The notes under the pieces are model-generated. The model made no database searches, was not told the DNA's origin, and saw only the letters and a program-made list of their open reading frames with translations. A stretch of DNA of 64,000 bases. Source: Lentibacillus salicampi. Its GTDB lineage: Bacteria > Bacillota > Bacilli > Bacillales > Amphibacillaceae. This document shows positions 8,586 through 18,143 of the stretch, piece after piece. The position numbers and the translations under genes were made by a program. The stretch spans positions 186,001 through 250,000 of the forward strand of contig NZ_SRHY01000002.1 in NCBI RefSeq assembly GCF_004565465.1, written 5' to 3'. Numbering within the stretch: the first letter of the stretch is position 1; every line of letters starts with the position of its first letter.

Positions 8586-10631
8586 TCAGCGGTCTTTCTG
8601 AATGTATTCCCAGGCCTTTTCTGTGTCGGTCGTCGGCTGGTGGCATGCAAAGTTTTCGCAGACGTAAATCGTGACCTGGTCATCCAACTGTTTATATCCG
8701 GATGTAAACGGAGCGGCTTCAGCCAGTTGTGCCGCATGATGACTGGCCAGGAGGGTGACATCGGGCAAAAATGCTTGTTGAAGCTCCGTTTTAAATGGAT
8801 TTGCGTCTCCAAGCATAACAACTTCTTTTGTCGGATTTTCCGTGAGAAGCAGGCTTTGAATAAAATGGATGCCAGCTGCAGGAACATGGCTGATATCGTC
8901 GTAAAAGGTATGGAACATGTCCTCAAGTTTGTCCAGATAGGCCGTGTCGCCGGTTAAATACCCCATTTTAGCAAGCATAACGGCTGCAACGCTATTTCCG
9001 GACGGAAGCGCACCGTCATAGATTTCTTTTTCTCGTGACAGCAGTTTTTCGCTGTCATCACCAATGAAGAAAAATCCGCCCTGTTTATTATCCCAGAACA
9101 AGTCAATCATGTCGTTGGTCAGGGCGCGTGCCTGTTTCAGATAGGCTAATGAAAAAGTTGCCTCATACAGTTCAGCATAAGCCCACAGCAAAAAGGCATA
9201 ATCGTCCAGGTAGCCGTTATAGTTGACTTCCCCGTCACGATAGCGCGCCATCACGCGGTTATTCATGATAAGGTTCGTTTCGAGAAATGTCATGCTGTTT
9301 TCAGCGACCCTGGTATATTCGGGCTGATTAAAAACTTTCCCCGCTTTAGCCAGTGCGGCAATCATCATGGCATTCCATGATGTCAGGATTTTATCATCAA
9401 CATGCGGGTAAGCGCGTTTCTCACGTGCCGACAGCAATTGTTTCCGGGCATCGTCCAGTTGCTGATGGAGCTCATTTACGGTCATGTCATTGTCCTCAGC
9501 GATTGATTCCAGGTCACTATCCAGCAGATTTGGAATGTTTTTTCCTTCAAAATTGCCCTCGGGAGTGATGCCGTATACAGAAGTATATAAGTCACCGCCC
9601 TCTTTGCCGAGAATGTTAAAAATCTCGTCATAATCCCACACATAATATTTCCCTTCAACACCTTCTGAGTCGGCATCAATCGCCGAATAGAATCCGCCTT
9701 CCGAGTTGTGCATTTCTCTTAGAACAAATGTGATCAACTGTTCGCTGATCGTTTTGTACAATGGATTTCCGGTAATTTGGTAACATTCGGTATACGCCAT
9801 CAGCAGCAATGCATTGTCATAGAGCATTTTTTCAAAGTGTGGGACAAGCCATTGTTCATCAGTCGAATAGCGGGCAAATCCGAATCCGACATGGTCATAA
9901 ATCCCCCCGCGATTCATGGCCTGTAACGTGCTTTCCACCATTTTCAGTGCAGCGGTTTTGCCGGTGAAATGATAATATCTCAAAAGATACAGTAAATTTT
10001 GCGGCGCGGGGAACTTTGGCGCTGATCCAAACCCGCCATACTTCGAATCAAACCGCTTCCCAAGCTGCTTAAAACCTTTATCGGTGATCGCTTTACTCAG
10101 CCGATGCTCACTTTTAGTGGTGACCGTTTTGTCGAGCGCATCGGTCACACTTTTCGTTACCTCGGCAATATGACCCGGCTTCTGATGGTATTTCTGATGA
10201 AGCTGTGTGATGACATCGATGAAGCCGGGCATGCCGTATTTACTGTTACGGGGAAAATAGGTCCCGGCATAAAATGGCACTTTATCCGGTGTCATAAAAA
10301 TGGATAACGGCCAGCCGCCTTGCCCGGTCATCATCTGGCAGACTTTCATATAAACCGAATCAATGTCCGGCCGCTCTTCCCGGTCAACTTTGATGGCAAC
10401 GTAATAGTCATTTAAGTAAGAGGCAATTTCCGCATCTTCAAATGACTCATGCGCGAATACATGACACCAATGGCACGTGGAATAGCCGATGGAAAGGAAG
10501 ATCGGCTTGTCCTCCTGCTTTGCTTTTTCAAATGCCTCATCACCCCACGGATACCAGTTAACCGGGTTATAGGCATGCTGCTGGAGGTACGGGGATTTTT
10601 CGTGAATTAAATGATTCGCTTTATCTGTCAT
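8586..10631 (-). CDS. yyaL: YyaL-type thioredoxin-domain protein (DUF255/SSP411 family)
   Basis: I take ATG at 10631 ([20 protein letters not shown]), which has GAAAGGGG upstream; the frame extends 22 codons further without a site. The 681-residue product has an N-terminal thioredoxin-like domain with the diagnostic CHWCH at 53-57 and [13 protein letters not shown] near 120, then a large alpha/alpha-barrel domain of N-acylglucosamine 2-epimerase/glycosidase-like fold ([35 protein letters not shown] region). This layout is that of the widespread YyaL/SSP411 family. It is cytoplasmic; the enzymatic reaction has not been settled. Its end overlaps a GC-rich hairpin at about 8571-8592. Confidence 0.9.
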   Translation of the reverse strand: MTDKANHLIHEKSPYLQQHAYNPVNWYPWGDEAFEKAKQEDKPIFLSIGYSTCHWCHVFAHESFEDAEIASYLNDYYVAIKVDREERPDIDSVYMKVCQMMTGQGGWPLSIFMTPDKVPFYAGTYFPRNSKYGMPGFIDVITQLHQKYHQKPGHIAEVTKSVTDALDKTVTTKSEHRLSKAITDKGFKQLGKRFDSKYGGFGSAPKFPAPQNLLYLLRYYHFTGKTAALKMVESTLQAMNRGGIYDHVGFGFARYSTDEQWLVPHFEKMLYDNALLLMAYTECYQITGNPLYKTISEQLITFVLREMHNSEGGFYSAIDADSEGVEGKYYVWDYDEIFNILGKEGGDLYTSVYGITPEGNFEGKNIPNLLDSDLESIAEDNDMTVNELHQQLDDARKQLLSAREKRAYPHVDDKILTSWNAMMIAALAKAGKVFNQPEYTRVAENSMTFLETNLIMNNRVMARYRDGEVNYNGYLDDYAFLLWAYAELYEATFSLAYLKQARALTNDMIDLFWDNKQGGFFFIGDDSEKLLSREKEIYDGALPSGNSVAAVMLAKMGYLTGDTAYLDKLEDMFHTFYDDISHVPAAGIHFIQSLLLTENPTKEVVMLGDANPFKTELQQAFLPDVTLLASHHAAQLAEAAPFTSGYKQLDDQVTIYVCENFACHQPTTDTEKAWEYIQKDR

Positions 10632-10828
10632 ACGTTGAACCCCTTTCTTTTGTAAATGCTTATAAACATATGATTCCCGTGTAAAAGAAAAAGACACTCT
10701 AATGAGTACCTTTTATTATAGTGATTTATTACTTGTGCTTGGCCTCTATTCAATTAATTCCAGTCTCTTACTATTTTCTATATTATAACACTCTCTAGCG
10801 ATATCAGGTAATTCTCAAAGCTAAATGA

Positions 10829-10873
10829 TTGTACAATCGAATACTTCTAGTCATAATAATAGTCAGAAACTAT
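10829..10873 (+). promoter_or_regulatory. LysR-gene promoter with T-N11-A box
   Basis: TTGTAC (10829-10834), 17 bases, CATAAT (10852-10857). Overlapping its downstream edge is ATAGT-N5-ACTAT (10859-10873), a T-N11-A inverted repeat typical of LysR-type autoregulation, 22 bases before the gene. Confidence 0.5.
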
Positions 10874-10895
10874 CATTTGAAAGGATATCGATGAC

Positions 10896-11783
10896 ATGGA
10901 GCTGCGCCAGCTTGAATACTTTATAGCAGTCAGCAAAGAACTGCATTTTTCAAGGGCTGCTGAGAGATTGAATATCGCCCAGCCAACATTGAGCCAGCAA
11001 ATTAAAATTTTAGAAGATGAGGTTGGTATTCCGTTATTTGATCGCATCGGCAAAAAAACAGCATTGACAGAAGCGGGAAAAATACTGCTGCGACATAGCG
11101 AGCGTGTGTTTTATGAAATTGAACAAGCCGAAGCTGCCTTAAGGGATTTGAATGGTCTACAGCTAGGAAAACTTACGATCGGCTCCTTGCTGACGTGTGT
11201 CAGTTATCTGTTGCCGCCTGCCATAGCCAGGTTTAAGCATCTGTATCCAAACGTTGATTTATCGGTACAGGGACTTCGGAATGGCGATATTAAAAAGGGC
11301 GTGCTTGAAAATGGCTTGGACATGGGGATTTCATTCCTTCCGATAGAAAATGCAGACATCGCGTCAATTCCATTATTTAGGGAAGAACTGTCCCTGGCCG
11401 TTCCAGCGAATCATCCCCTAGCCAACGAAGAAGTGGTTGAAATGGCAGCACTTGAGCATGTTCCGACCGTTTTGTTACCTGGCAATTATTTCTTGAGACA
11501 GTTGATTGATTCGTACTGTGCCGAGCTTGGTATTACGCTGCAGCCAACATTGGAAATGACAACCCTGGAATCATTAACCCAAATGGTTTCGGAGGGGATT
11601 GGTATGACTATCCTGCCGGCACCGTATCTTAGCTTTTTAAATAATCCCCGGATCGTAAACGTCAGGCTCGTGAACCCGACCATAGAAAGAACAATTGGAT
11701 TCATTTACCGAAAAGATAAATATATGTGTACGACGACAAAAACATTCATGGATCAGGTGATGGAAACAAGTAAAGTATTTTAA
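10896..11783 (+). CDS. LysR-family transcriptional regulator
   Basis: The 295-residue protein begins MELRQLEYFIAVSKELHFSRAA... with the standard winged helix-turn-helix in the first 60 residues (RAAERLNIAQPTLSQQIKILED) and a periplasmic-binding-like effector domain from about 90 to 290. The effector domain start (LTIGSLLTCVSYLLPPAIARF) resembles the CynR/YwbI branch. An inverted repeat of LysR type lies in front of the gene. No target operon is directly adjacent: the divergent neighbour is yyaL and the convergent one the small thioredoxin-like gene, so the regulated genes remain unknown. Confidence 0.9.
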   Translation: MELRQLEYFIAVSKELHFSRAAERLNIAQPTLSQQIKILEDEVGIPLFDRIGKKTALTEAGKILLRHSERVFYEIEQAEAALRDLNGLQLGKLTIGSLLTCVSYLLPPAIARFKHLYPNVDLSVQGLRNGDIKKGVLENGLDMGISFLPIENADIASIPLFREELSLAVPANHPLANEEVVEMAALEHVPTVLLPGNYFLRQLIDSYCAELGITLQPTLEMTTLESLTQMVSEGIGMTILPAPYLSFLNNPRIVNVRLVNPTIERTIGFIYRKDKYMCTTTKTFMDQVMETSKVF

Positions 11784-11791
11784 TGAGTGAA

Positions 11792-11828
11792 AATGAGAGG
11801 CTATCATTACGATGCCTCTCATTTTATA
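11792..11828. terminator. Bidirectional terminator
   Basis: AATGAGAGGC (11792-11801) pairs perfectly with GCCTCTCATT (11814-11823), followed by TTAT on the plus strand and TTTC on the minus strand. It separates the convergent LysR and thioredoxin-like genes. Confidence 0.8.
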
Positions 11829-11830
11829 AA

Positions 11831-12067
11831 TCAGCCGTTCTTAACTTCTTCCATGCTTGCGCCATAATTGATGTGATAGGGTTGGCCATTCAAAACGAGT
11901 GCGGGGACTGATTTCACCCCGGCAGATTCCGCTTCACTGATACGTGATGAATCATCGTTAAAGTCAACAACCTCCACATCTACTTTCGGATCCAAAAATC
12001 CCAGCATATTTTTCTCCGCATCCTGACATACCGGGCATCCGGCATGATAAAAAGTTGCTTTACTCAA
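11831..12067 (-). CDS. Small thioredoxin/glutaredoxin-like protein
   Basis: I use TTG at 12067, preceded by AAGGAGGG; the frame is open much further upstream without support. The 78-residue product has a redox centre GCPVC (C11, C14), a V-x-S-V-P cis-proline segment (VKSVPALVLNG) and the beta-alpha-beta-alpha-beta-beta layout of glutaredoxins or minimal thioredoxins. It is likely a cytoplasmic dithiol oxidoreductase. It is a single-gene unit; the next gene on the same strand (Uma2) lies 150 bases upstream. Confidence 0.8.
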   Translation of the reverse strand: MSKATFYHAGCPVCQDAEKNMLGFLDPKVDVEVVDFNDDSSRISEAESAGVKSVPALVLNGQPYHINYGASMEEVKNG

Positions 12068-12219
12068 CTGTATGCCCTCCTTAATTAATGACTTAATGAT
12101 AGTGTAGACCGTCAGAAATAGATTATCAATTAGGGATTTTCTATGATTATGATAGGCTGTGGCTATTGGACTTGGATATGGATGTTTGGAATAGGCTCGT
12201 GGTGGAAAGGTATAAAGGG

Positions 12220-12798
12220 TCAGAGTTTCAGCCCGTCTTTTACTGTAAATGATACACATGGAAGGCGGTCTGAGGTAACGGTATCGTCTGCTTCAAAAAC
12301 ATCAGCCAGGTCATACTGCCGGCCGTCATTTTCCAGCACGTACTGTTCGATCGCTTCGTTTTTGAAGTCCACGATCCAATACTCAGGTACCCCAAACCAG
12401 GCATAGCTTTCTTTTTTCATGATCCGGTCCCGATTGGCGCTGTTGGGTGACAGGATTTCTACCATTAAATCAGGCAGACCAACAATGGCATGTTCCGCAA
12501 TAATATGTTCCCGGCTGCGGTGAATCATCAGAATATCCGGCTGACGTGTTTCAATGTCGGACAGAATGACATCAATTGGTGAATGGATGGTGATATAATC
12601 GTTGTCACATGAATCGGTCAGTATTCGTTCCAGACGATGGCTGATACGCTGGTGTGTTGTGGTTGGCGATGGTTTCAATTCAAGTATACTATTAACAATT
12701 TCATATTGGTTGCCATCTTCCGGCAGCTGGTAGTAATCATCGACAGACCAGCCTGGCTCGTTAATGACAGGCTTTTTACGACGTTTTTTTTCATACAC
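12220..12798 (-). CDS. Uma2-family (DUF820) putative endonuclease
   Basis: The 192-residue protein shows the Uma2 signature: YYQLPEDGNQYEIVNSILEL near the N-terminus, the H-(18)-D-x-x-x-R-Q-P-D-I segment (ETRQPDILMI) and LPDLMVEILSPNSANRD, followed by KKESYAWFGVPEYWIVD. These acidic and Lys positions form the PD-(D/E)xK-like nuclease core. The listed ATG lies about 14 bases after GGAG; a TTG two codons upstream (12804) has better spacing and may be the true start. Uma2 genes are common in cyanobacteria and scattered in Firmicutes; their biological target is not known. Confidence 0.85.
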   Translation of the reverse strand: MYEKKRRKKPVINEPGWSVDDYYQLPEDGNQYEIVNSILELKPSPTTTHQRISHRLERILTDSCDNDYITIHSPIDVILSDIETRQPDILMIHRSREHIIAEHAIVGLPDLMVEILSPNSANRDRIMKKESYAWFGVPEYWIVDFKNEAIEQYVLENDGRQYDLADVFEADDTVTSDRLPCVSFTVKDGLKL

Positions 12799-12982
12799 AA
12801 GAATTCACTCCTCTCTCGATTATTATCGCATTTTTTGAAAAAGTATGCTATCAAGAAGTGGTGTGTCCCTTGCCCGCTCAGATTTCTAAGGATCATGTGG
12901 CGCTGGTAAGATTTTGGAAAAATAACCGTCGCGATGCGGTATTCGACCAAGTATGCTACACTGTACAAAAAAGCGGGGTGAC

Positions 12983-14557
12983 ATGATGATTTATGAATTT
13001 AAAATAACGCTAAAGCATGTTGGTGTTCCCGTCTGGCGGAAGATTCAGATTGACGGCAACACAACGTTCTATGACTTCCACCGGGTATTGCAGGTTGCAT
13101 TTGATTGGGATAATTATCATTTACATAGTTTTTTTGCCCAAAAGACAAATGGTGAACGTGCTGGCGGACAGGAAATCACAGGTGAATACCATGATGATTT
13201 CGGTGATGTTTTGGGCGGGAACCCTTCATACAATGAAAAACATGAAGTGATATCGGATTGGTTCAGCATACCCAAAGATATGGTAACGTACGTGTATGAC
13301 TTCGGTGATGACTGGAATCACGAAATTGTTTTTGCCAGAAAACTGCAGCCGGAAAAAGATGTAGTTTACCCGCGCTGTACAGGTGCGAAAAATATTGCCC
13401 CAGAAGAAGATACCAGAGGGGAAGTTTTGATGGGGGAGGTTGATCTTGCGCTTCCCGATGGAAAACAATTGGCTAAAGATGTGAACGAGGAGTTGCGTTT
13501 TCAATTAAACGAACTGTTGATGTCATACGACCAGACTTCTGCCGGGGATGATAAGTGGTATGATGTACTGTCAAAAGCAAAGGAATTTCAGAAACTGAAA
13601 CCCTGGGACACCTTGTTTGATGAACATATTTTTGCCGTTATGGACCCCGTGACACAGGAGCGGCTGTATTGTTCAGTCCTTGGCGGTGCCGGTGAAGTGT
13701 TCGGCCTGGCTGTATACATTGGAGATACGGGATACCGTTCGCTGATGAATACATTGACGACGGAAGAACCCGATTTTCAATCCGTTATCAATCAGCGCAG
13801 TATACTGCTGAGTTATGAGGACAGAGAGGATTTGGAAAAGGAAGATTATGCGCTTATTAAATCCTATGATATTCCATTTCGCGGGCGGAAGAGCTGGCCG
13901 TCGTTCAGAAGTAATAAACCTGGCCTTTATCCATGGTTTATGGATGACGATGAAGCAAGGCTGATGCTTCTCGGGCTGGAGCGTTCGATTGAGGTATATC
14001 ATGAGGTCATGAATGGACTGGAATTGCCGGATATGCTGTTTGATGAAGAGATGCTCGTAAAAGTTCCCCGTGAGCAAAATAGCGGCGTTGTGTTCGATAA
14101 TCAAATCGTTGAATTGGAAGACAGGGAACAAGAACTGCCGAATGTGACGCTTGCTGTTTCGGAGCTTGATTTGAAACGTATGCAGAAGCCAAAAGAGACA
14201 TTGCCGGCAACGATCGAATTTTCATTGGAATATATGGAAATGCCGGTTCAAAATGAAGAAAATGAACGTCCATTTTTTCCTTTATTGGTGCTGGCTGTTG
14301 AACAAACCCAGGGATTGGCCATTTACCATAACATGTTGACAGCCGCTTCAAATCCGGCATCGCTCATTCAGAGTGAATTGTTGAAAGTGTTTGAGTCGAT
14401 GAACGGCATCCCGGGAAATATCATGGTCAATCATAAAACAGCACATTTTCTGGCACCGCTTATTGATAAACTGAATTTGAATGTGGAAGTGGAAGAAGAC
14501 TTACCCGTAATCCGTCAAGTGATGGACATGATGCATGATGACATGCTGCCTTTTTAG
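12983..14557 (+). CDS. pRiA4b ORF-3-like protein with C-terminal DUF region
   Basis: Translation most likely begins at ATG 12983 (MMIYEFKITLKHVGVPVWRK), preceded by GGGGTGA. The first 180 residues match the plasmid pRiA4b ORF-3 fold: VPVWRKIQIDGNTTFYDFHRVLQ, AFDWDNYHLHSF, VYDFGDDWNHEI and YPRCTGAKNIAPEED. This domain is found in phage, IS and chromosomal contexts with no proven role. The remaining 340 residues form an additional domain of unknown function seen in larger Bacillaceae homologues (memory suggests DUF6930/DUF7309). No membrane segments. It forms a one-gene unit with its own terminator. Confidence 0.8.
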   Translation: MMIYEFKITLKHVGVPVWRKIQIDGNTTFYDFHRVLQVAFDWDNYHLHSFFAQKTNGERAGGQEITGEYHDDFGDVLGGNPSYNEKHEVISDWFSIPKDMVTYVYDFGDDWNHEIVFARKLQPEKDVVYPRCTGAKNIAPEEDTRGEVLMGEVDLALPDGKQLAKDVNEELRFQLNELLMSYDQTSAGDDKWYDVLSKAKEFQKLKPWDTLFDEHIFAVMDPVTQERLYCSVLGGAGEVFGLAVYIGDTGYRSLMNTLTTEEPDFQSVINQRSILLSYEDREDLEKEDYALIKSYDIPFRGRKSWPSFRSNKPGLYPWFMDDDEARLMLLGLERSIEVYHEVMNGLELPDMLFDEEMLVKVPREQNSGVVFDNQIVELEDREQELPNVTLAVSELDLKRMQKPKETLPATIEFSLEYMEMPVQNEENERPFFPLLVLAVEQTQGLAIYHNMLTAASNPASLIQSELLKVFESMNGIPGNIMVNHKTAHFLAPLIDKLNLNVEVEEDLPVIRQVMDMMHDDMLPF

Positions 14558-14609
14558 CAGAAAGGTCAGCTGGGGAAGATTCGGTATTTTAGAAGAGCCT
14601 TTAAAAATA

Positions 14610-14650
14610 AAAGCCTGCCGCCAAATCATGACGGTAGGCTTTCATTTATT
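14610..14650 (+). terminator. Rho-independent terminator
   Basis: AAAGCCTGCCG (14610-14620) pairs with CGGTAGGCTTT (14632-14642), one G-T wobble, then CATTTATT. It follows the pRiA4b-type gene. Confidence 0.8.
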
Positions 14651-14763
14651 CTTATATTCTTATAGAGGGGGGTATTGAAAAGTGTTACATTACAGTATAT
14701 TCCCTTGTCTATGATTCTTAAACCTGTTTTATTTAAAAATGAAATTTAATTTTAAAATAATAC

Positions 14764-14792
14764 TTGTTTATTAACATAAAATTCTATATTGT
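14764..14792 (+). promoter_or_regulatory. Sigma-A-type promoter of the murK-murR unit
   Basis: TTGTTT (14764-14769), spacer of 17, TATTGT (14787-14792). This places the start of RNA near 14800 and supports ATG 14836 rather than any earlier codon. Confidence 0.5.
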
Positions 14793-14835
14793 AAATAATA
14801 GAGAGGGAACTTGTTGGCTTGGAGGTGAACGAAAT

Positions 14836-15801
14836 ATGGATTATGTTATGGGGATCGACGGGGGCGGAACGAAGACGAAAGCTGTCATTGCGGATATGAG
14901 CGGGAGTATAATCGCGACATCTGCAGCAGGGCCGACGAATCCGAATACCGTTTCAAAAGACCAGCTTAAACAGACCTTGGAATCGTTATTTCTGTCTCTG
15001 GAAGTAACTTCTGACGTATCTTTAAAACATGTGAAGAGCCTGTTTGCAGGAATATCAGGTGCCGGGAATGAAACGAATAGAAACGATCTAAAAGAATTAA
15101 TGGAGCCCTTCATGCCTGGAAATACATCAATTCAAATCGAAGCCGACCCGGTTAATGCATTATATTCCGGTACATACGGCTCCCCCGGCGTTGTGCAAAT
15201 TTCCGGTACAGGCTCAATCACATATGGCATTAACCGCCATTTAAAACATGACCGTATTGGTGGGTGGGGTTATTTATTCGGTGATGAAGGAAGCGGATAT
15301 GATATTGGCAGACAGGCCATAATCAGTGCCCTTAAGTCAGTGGACGGGCGCGGTCCTGAAACCATGATGCTTTCAATGATCTATACCCATTTTGCCGTTT
15401 CCGATGCCCAGTCCCTGATACGAAAGATTTATGCAGCCTCAATTCCAAAGAATGCTATTTCGCCAATTGCTGAAATTGTATTTGAAGCGTATCAACAGCA
15501 GGACAACCAAGCAAATGCTATTTTACAACAGGCAGCCAAAGAGATGGCAGTAAGCATTGAATCATTGTATGAAAAGCTTTTTGAACCAGGAGAACAGATT
15601 AATGTCGTTTTGTGTGGCGGTGTTTTTAGTGAAAAAGACGTTTTACCGGCATTCATCAGACAGGAATTGACTCATTATCCTGCCCTGAACGTTACGGTAC
15701 CCGAGCTCTCTCCTGTGGGCGGTTCAATTATTGGAGCTTATTTAATAGAAAATAAAGCTGTTGATAACAGTGTAATCAACAATATCATCAAAACAATTTG
15801 A
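14836..15801 (+). CDS. murK: BadF/BadG-type sugar kinase, probable N-acetylmuramic acid/N-acetylglucosamine kinase
   Basis: ATG 14836 has GGAGGTGAAC upstream. The 321-residue product has the ASKHA ATPase motifs: phosphate-1 loop GIDGGGTKTKAV at the N-terminus, phosphate-2 QISGTGSITYG, the GGWGYLFGDEGSGYDIG segment typical of N-acetylglucosamine kinases, and the adenosine motif LCGGVFSEKD. It is followed by MurR and MurQ genes and a sugar ABC importer that has no phosphorylating activity. An ABC importer delivers free sugar, so a kinase must make MurNAc 6-phosphate for MurQ; the clostridial MurK enzyme is the known example. Specific substrate is an inference from context. Confidence 0.75.
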   Translation: MDYVMGIDGGGTKTKAVIADMSGSIIATSAAGPTNPNTVSKDQLKQTLESLFLSLEVTSDVSLKHVKSLFAGISGAGNETNRNDLKELMEPFMPGNTSIQIEADPVNALYSGTYGSPGVVQISGTGSITYGINRHLKHDRIGGWGYLFGDEGSGYDIGRQAIISALKSVDGRGPETMMLSMIYTHFAVSDAQSLIRKIYAASIPKNAISPIAEIVFEAYQQQDNQANAILQQAAKEMAVSIESLYEKLFEPGEQINVVLCGGVFSEKDVLPAFIRQELTHYPALNVTVPELSPVGGSIIGAYLIENKAVDNSVINNIIKTI

Positions 15802-15818
15802 TGGGAGAGGTGACGCAT

Positions 15819-16673
15819 GTGGCACACACAAAAGGCGGACTCGTTATTTTGAAAGAAATGGTGAATCGATTGCCACCTTCAGAGCGAAAAATTGCTGAAT
15901 ACATCTTGAACAATCCGGAAGAGTCAATTCTTTTAACCGCTTTGAGTCTTGGAGAAAAGAGTCAAACAAGCAGTGCTGCGGTGATCCGTTTATGCAAATC
16001 GTTGGGATTGAGTGGCTTTCAGGAATTAAAAATCAGAGTTGCCGGCGATCTTCAGGAAGAATCCCGCAATGAATACCGTGATATTGAACCGAATGAACCT
16101 TACCGAAACATTATTAATAAAGTGACATCAAACACGATTCAAACGCTAAAAGAAACAATCGATATTATGAGTGAACAGCAGCTGGAGGAGGCGGTATCCG
16201 CTTTATCAAATGCCAAATCGATTATCTTTATCGGAGTTGGGGCGTCATATATTGCTGCCAGTGATGCCGAGCAAAAATTCACCAGGATCAATAAACATGC
16301 TTTCTCATTTTCAGATGCCCATATGGCTGCCACGTCAATTGCGAATAAGGGGCCAGGTGATGTTGTCGTTGGCATATCGTTTTCAGGTAACACGAAAGAA
16401 ACAAGCAAGTTACTGGAGATTGCCAAGCAAAAGGAAGTGACGACAATCAGTATTACAAAGTATGGAAATTCCCAGCTGAGTCAGTATTCCGACATTCAAT
16501 TGCATACATCAGCGGCAAAGGAGGCAACTTTTCGAAGCGGTGCCACCTCGTCACGGATTGCACAGCTGCATGTCATTGATGTTTTGTTCATGAGCCTGGC
16601 ATCAGTAGAATATGACGAGACGATTCAATACCTGGATGAGACCAGGAAAGCTATTTCACTTTTAAATGATTAG
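15819..16673 (+). CDS. murR: RpiR-family regulator MurR
   Basis: GTG 15819 is preferred, with GGAGAGGTG 6 bases upstream; the frame itself overlaps the kinase stop, so the two genes are coupled. The 284-residue product has an N-terminal HTH_6 domain (about 1-77; LPPSERKIAEYILNNPEE, TSSAAVIRLCKSLGLSGFQELK) and a C-terminal SIS phosphosugar-binding domain (about 125-260; FIGVGASYIAASDAEQKF, VGISFSGNTKETSKLLEIAK). This is the layout of MurR, whose SIS domain senses MurNAc 6-phosphate. The likely operator lies in the 486-base gap before murQ. Confidence 0.85.
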   Translation: MAHTKGGLVILKEMVNRLPPSERKIAEYILNNPEESILLTALSLGEKSQTSSAAVIRLCKSLGLSGFQELKIRVAGDLQEESRNEYRDIEPNEPYRNIINKVTSNTIQTLKETIDIMSEQQLEEAVSALSNAKSIIFIGVGASYIAASDAEQKFTRINKHAFSFSDAHMAATSIANKGPGDVVVGISFSGNTKETSKLLEIAKQKEVTTISITKYGNSQLSQYSDIQLHTSAAKEATFRSGATSSRIAQLHVIDVLFMSLASVEYDETIQYLDETRKAISLLND

Positions 16674-16724
16674 AGGATAATATTTGCTGTGAGTGAAATT
16701 ATATTACATAATTAAAAAAATATA

Positions 16725-16753
16725 TTGACAAATTAGTTCAAAAAGCCTATACT
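16725..16753 (+). promoter_or_regulatory. First promoter in the murR-murQ gap, with long untranslated leader
   Basis: TTGACA (16725-16730), spacer of 17, TATACT (16748-16753): near-consensus sigma-A. The 300 bases that follow to the second promoter contain no convincing gene; a small AAGCT-N5-AGCTT hairpin is at 16889-16903 and an AT-rich end at about 16985-17045. This is either an untranslated leader or a short RNA. Confidence 0.7.
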
Positions 16754-17049
16754 GAATCTTGAATATAGTCGAATATTAAAGAAAATTTTTTGTATACTCG
16801 ATGGTTAAGTTGAGTGAAGTTTATAAATACAGGTGACGGGTTCCCGTGTACTATAATAAATCAGGGGTAGTAACATATACGGTCATCGAAGCTGAGGTAG
16901 CTTAAAAAATACGGAAGAGACTATTTCGTGGAAAAGATGATGATTCAGTCGGTCTGAAAATTATAATGTGTGCCATAGAACTATTATTCTAATTAGATTC
17001 CATTTTAATGAATAAATTAAAATTCTATTACATAAATTCATATAAAACA

Positions 17050-17128
17050 TTGACAAAATAATTCAGTCTATCTATACTTAAAACAAACAATTAATTTGGT
17101 AATATTCCGTTTATTGAAAGCGTTTTAT
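17050..17128 (+). promoter_or_regulatory. murQ promoter and cre site
   Basis: TTGACA (17050-17055), spacer of 17, TATACT (17073-17078). The two promoters of this gap share TTGACAAA..A.TTCA and TATACT, so they may share an operator. TGAAAGCGTTTTAT at 17115-17128 matches the CcpA cre consensus except at the last two bases; its place after the start of RNA suggests roadblock-type catabolite repression. Confidence 0.7.
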
Positions 17129-17160
17129 AATAACCTTTTGGCAGGGAGATTCATAGACAT

Positions 17161-18072
17161 ATGAAATTGGATAAATTAACGACAGAACAGCGTAATGAAG
17201 CAAGCATGGAATTGGATCAAATGTCTTCGATGGAACTTTTAAATGTCATCAACCAGGAAGACAAGAAAGTTGCAGGAGCTGTTGAAACCATATTGCCTAA
17301 GGTTCGTGACGCCGTTGAACATATTTATAGTGCATTGAAAAACGGCGGCCGGCTGTTTTACGTCGGCGCAGGAACAAGCGGCAGACTTGGCGTGGTGGAT
17401 GCATCTGAATGCCCGCCGACATTTATGACGTCAAACGATATGATTCAGACGGTTATGGCAGGGGGAACAGGAGCTTTTTTTAATGCGGTTGAGGGGTCGG
17501 AAGATGAGGAAGCACAGGGCGTGCGGGATATCAAAGCGAAAAAACTGACGAATCGGGATGTTGTAGTCGGAATCACAGCAAGCGGTAGAACACCATATCC
17601 CATCGGAGCATTAAAATATGCACGCGAATCAGATGCTTACACTGTTTCGCTGTCCTGTAATGAAAGCGCATTGATCAGCGGGCTTGCTGATACTGCAATC
17701 GAAGTAGTGGTCGGACCAGAAGTTCTGACGGGATCAACCCGGATGAAAGCTGCCACAGCCCATAAGATGATTTTGAATATGATCAGCACAGCGACAATGG
17801 TAAAACTTGGAAAAGTATATGAAAATCTTATGGTGGATGTACATGCTAGTAATTATAAGTTAAAACAGCGAGCCAGAAGAATTATTATGGAAATCACTGG
17901 TGTTGACTACCACGAAGCTGATCGAACTCTTGTTTTAACGAATAATCAGGTAAAACCTGCCATTGTCATGATTAAAGGAGGTGTTACATACCAGAAAGCA
18001 GAAGAAGCGATCAGGCTTAGTGACGGTTATGTCCGTGACGCGATAGCAGAGGTAACTAACTCGAGTGTCTGA
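17161..18072 (+). CDS. murQ: N-acetylmuramic acid 6-phosphate etherase
   Basis: MurQ cleaves the lactyl ether of MurNAc 6-phosphate to GlcNAc 6-phosphate and D-lactate in the cytoplasm. The 303-residue protein shows a full SIS fold: GGRLFYVGAGTSGRLGVVDASECPPTF, in which the catalytic Glu is E83, and VEGSEDEEAQG with E114; both fall at the positions numbered in the E. coli enzyme. GPEVLTGSTRMKAATAHKMILN is the second SIS signature. It leads a four-gene unit with the ABC importer genes. The ribosome binding site (AGGGAG) is 12 bases from the ATG, slightly long. Confidence 0.93.
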   Translation: MKLDKLTTEQRNEASMELDQMSSMELLNVINQEDKKVAGAVETILPKVRDAVEHIYSALKNGGRLFYVGAGTSGRLGVVDASECPPTFMTSNDMIQTVMAGGTGAFFNAVEGSEDEEAQGVRDIKAKKLTNRDVVVGITASGRTPYPIGALKYARESDAYTVSLSCNESALISGLADTAIEVVVGPEVLTGSTRMKAATAHKMILNMISTATMVKLGKVYENLMVDVHASNYKLKQRARRIIMEITGVDYHEADRTLVLTNNQVKPAIVMIKGGVTYQKAEEAIRLSDGYVRDAIAEVTNSSV

Positions 18073-18143
18073 GACATCATTAATAGTAAACATGAACTAT
18101 TAATGAGTTTCATATATTTTAATTAAAAAGGGGGAAGATCATT

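Noticed and set aside
8586..8957. Plus- and minus-strand frames overlapping the end of yyaL
   Set aside because: They are shadow frames of the yyaL gene; yyaL has the motifs and the ribosome binding site.
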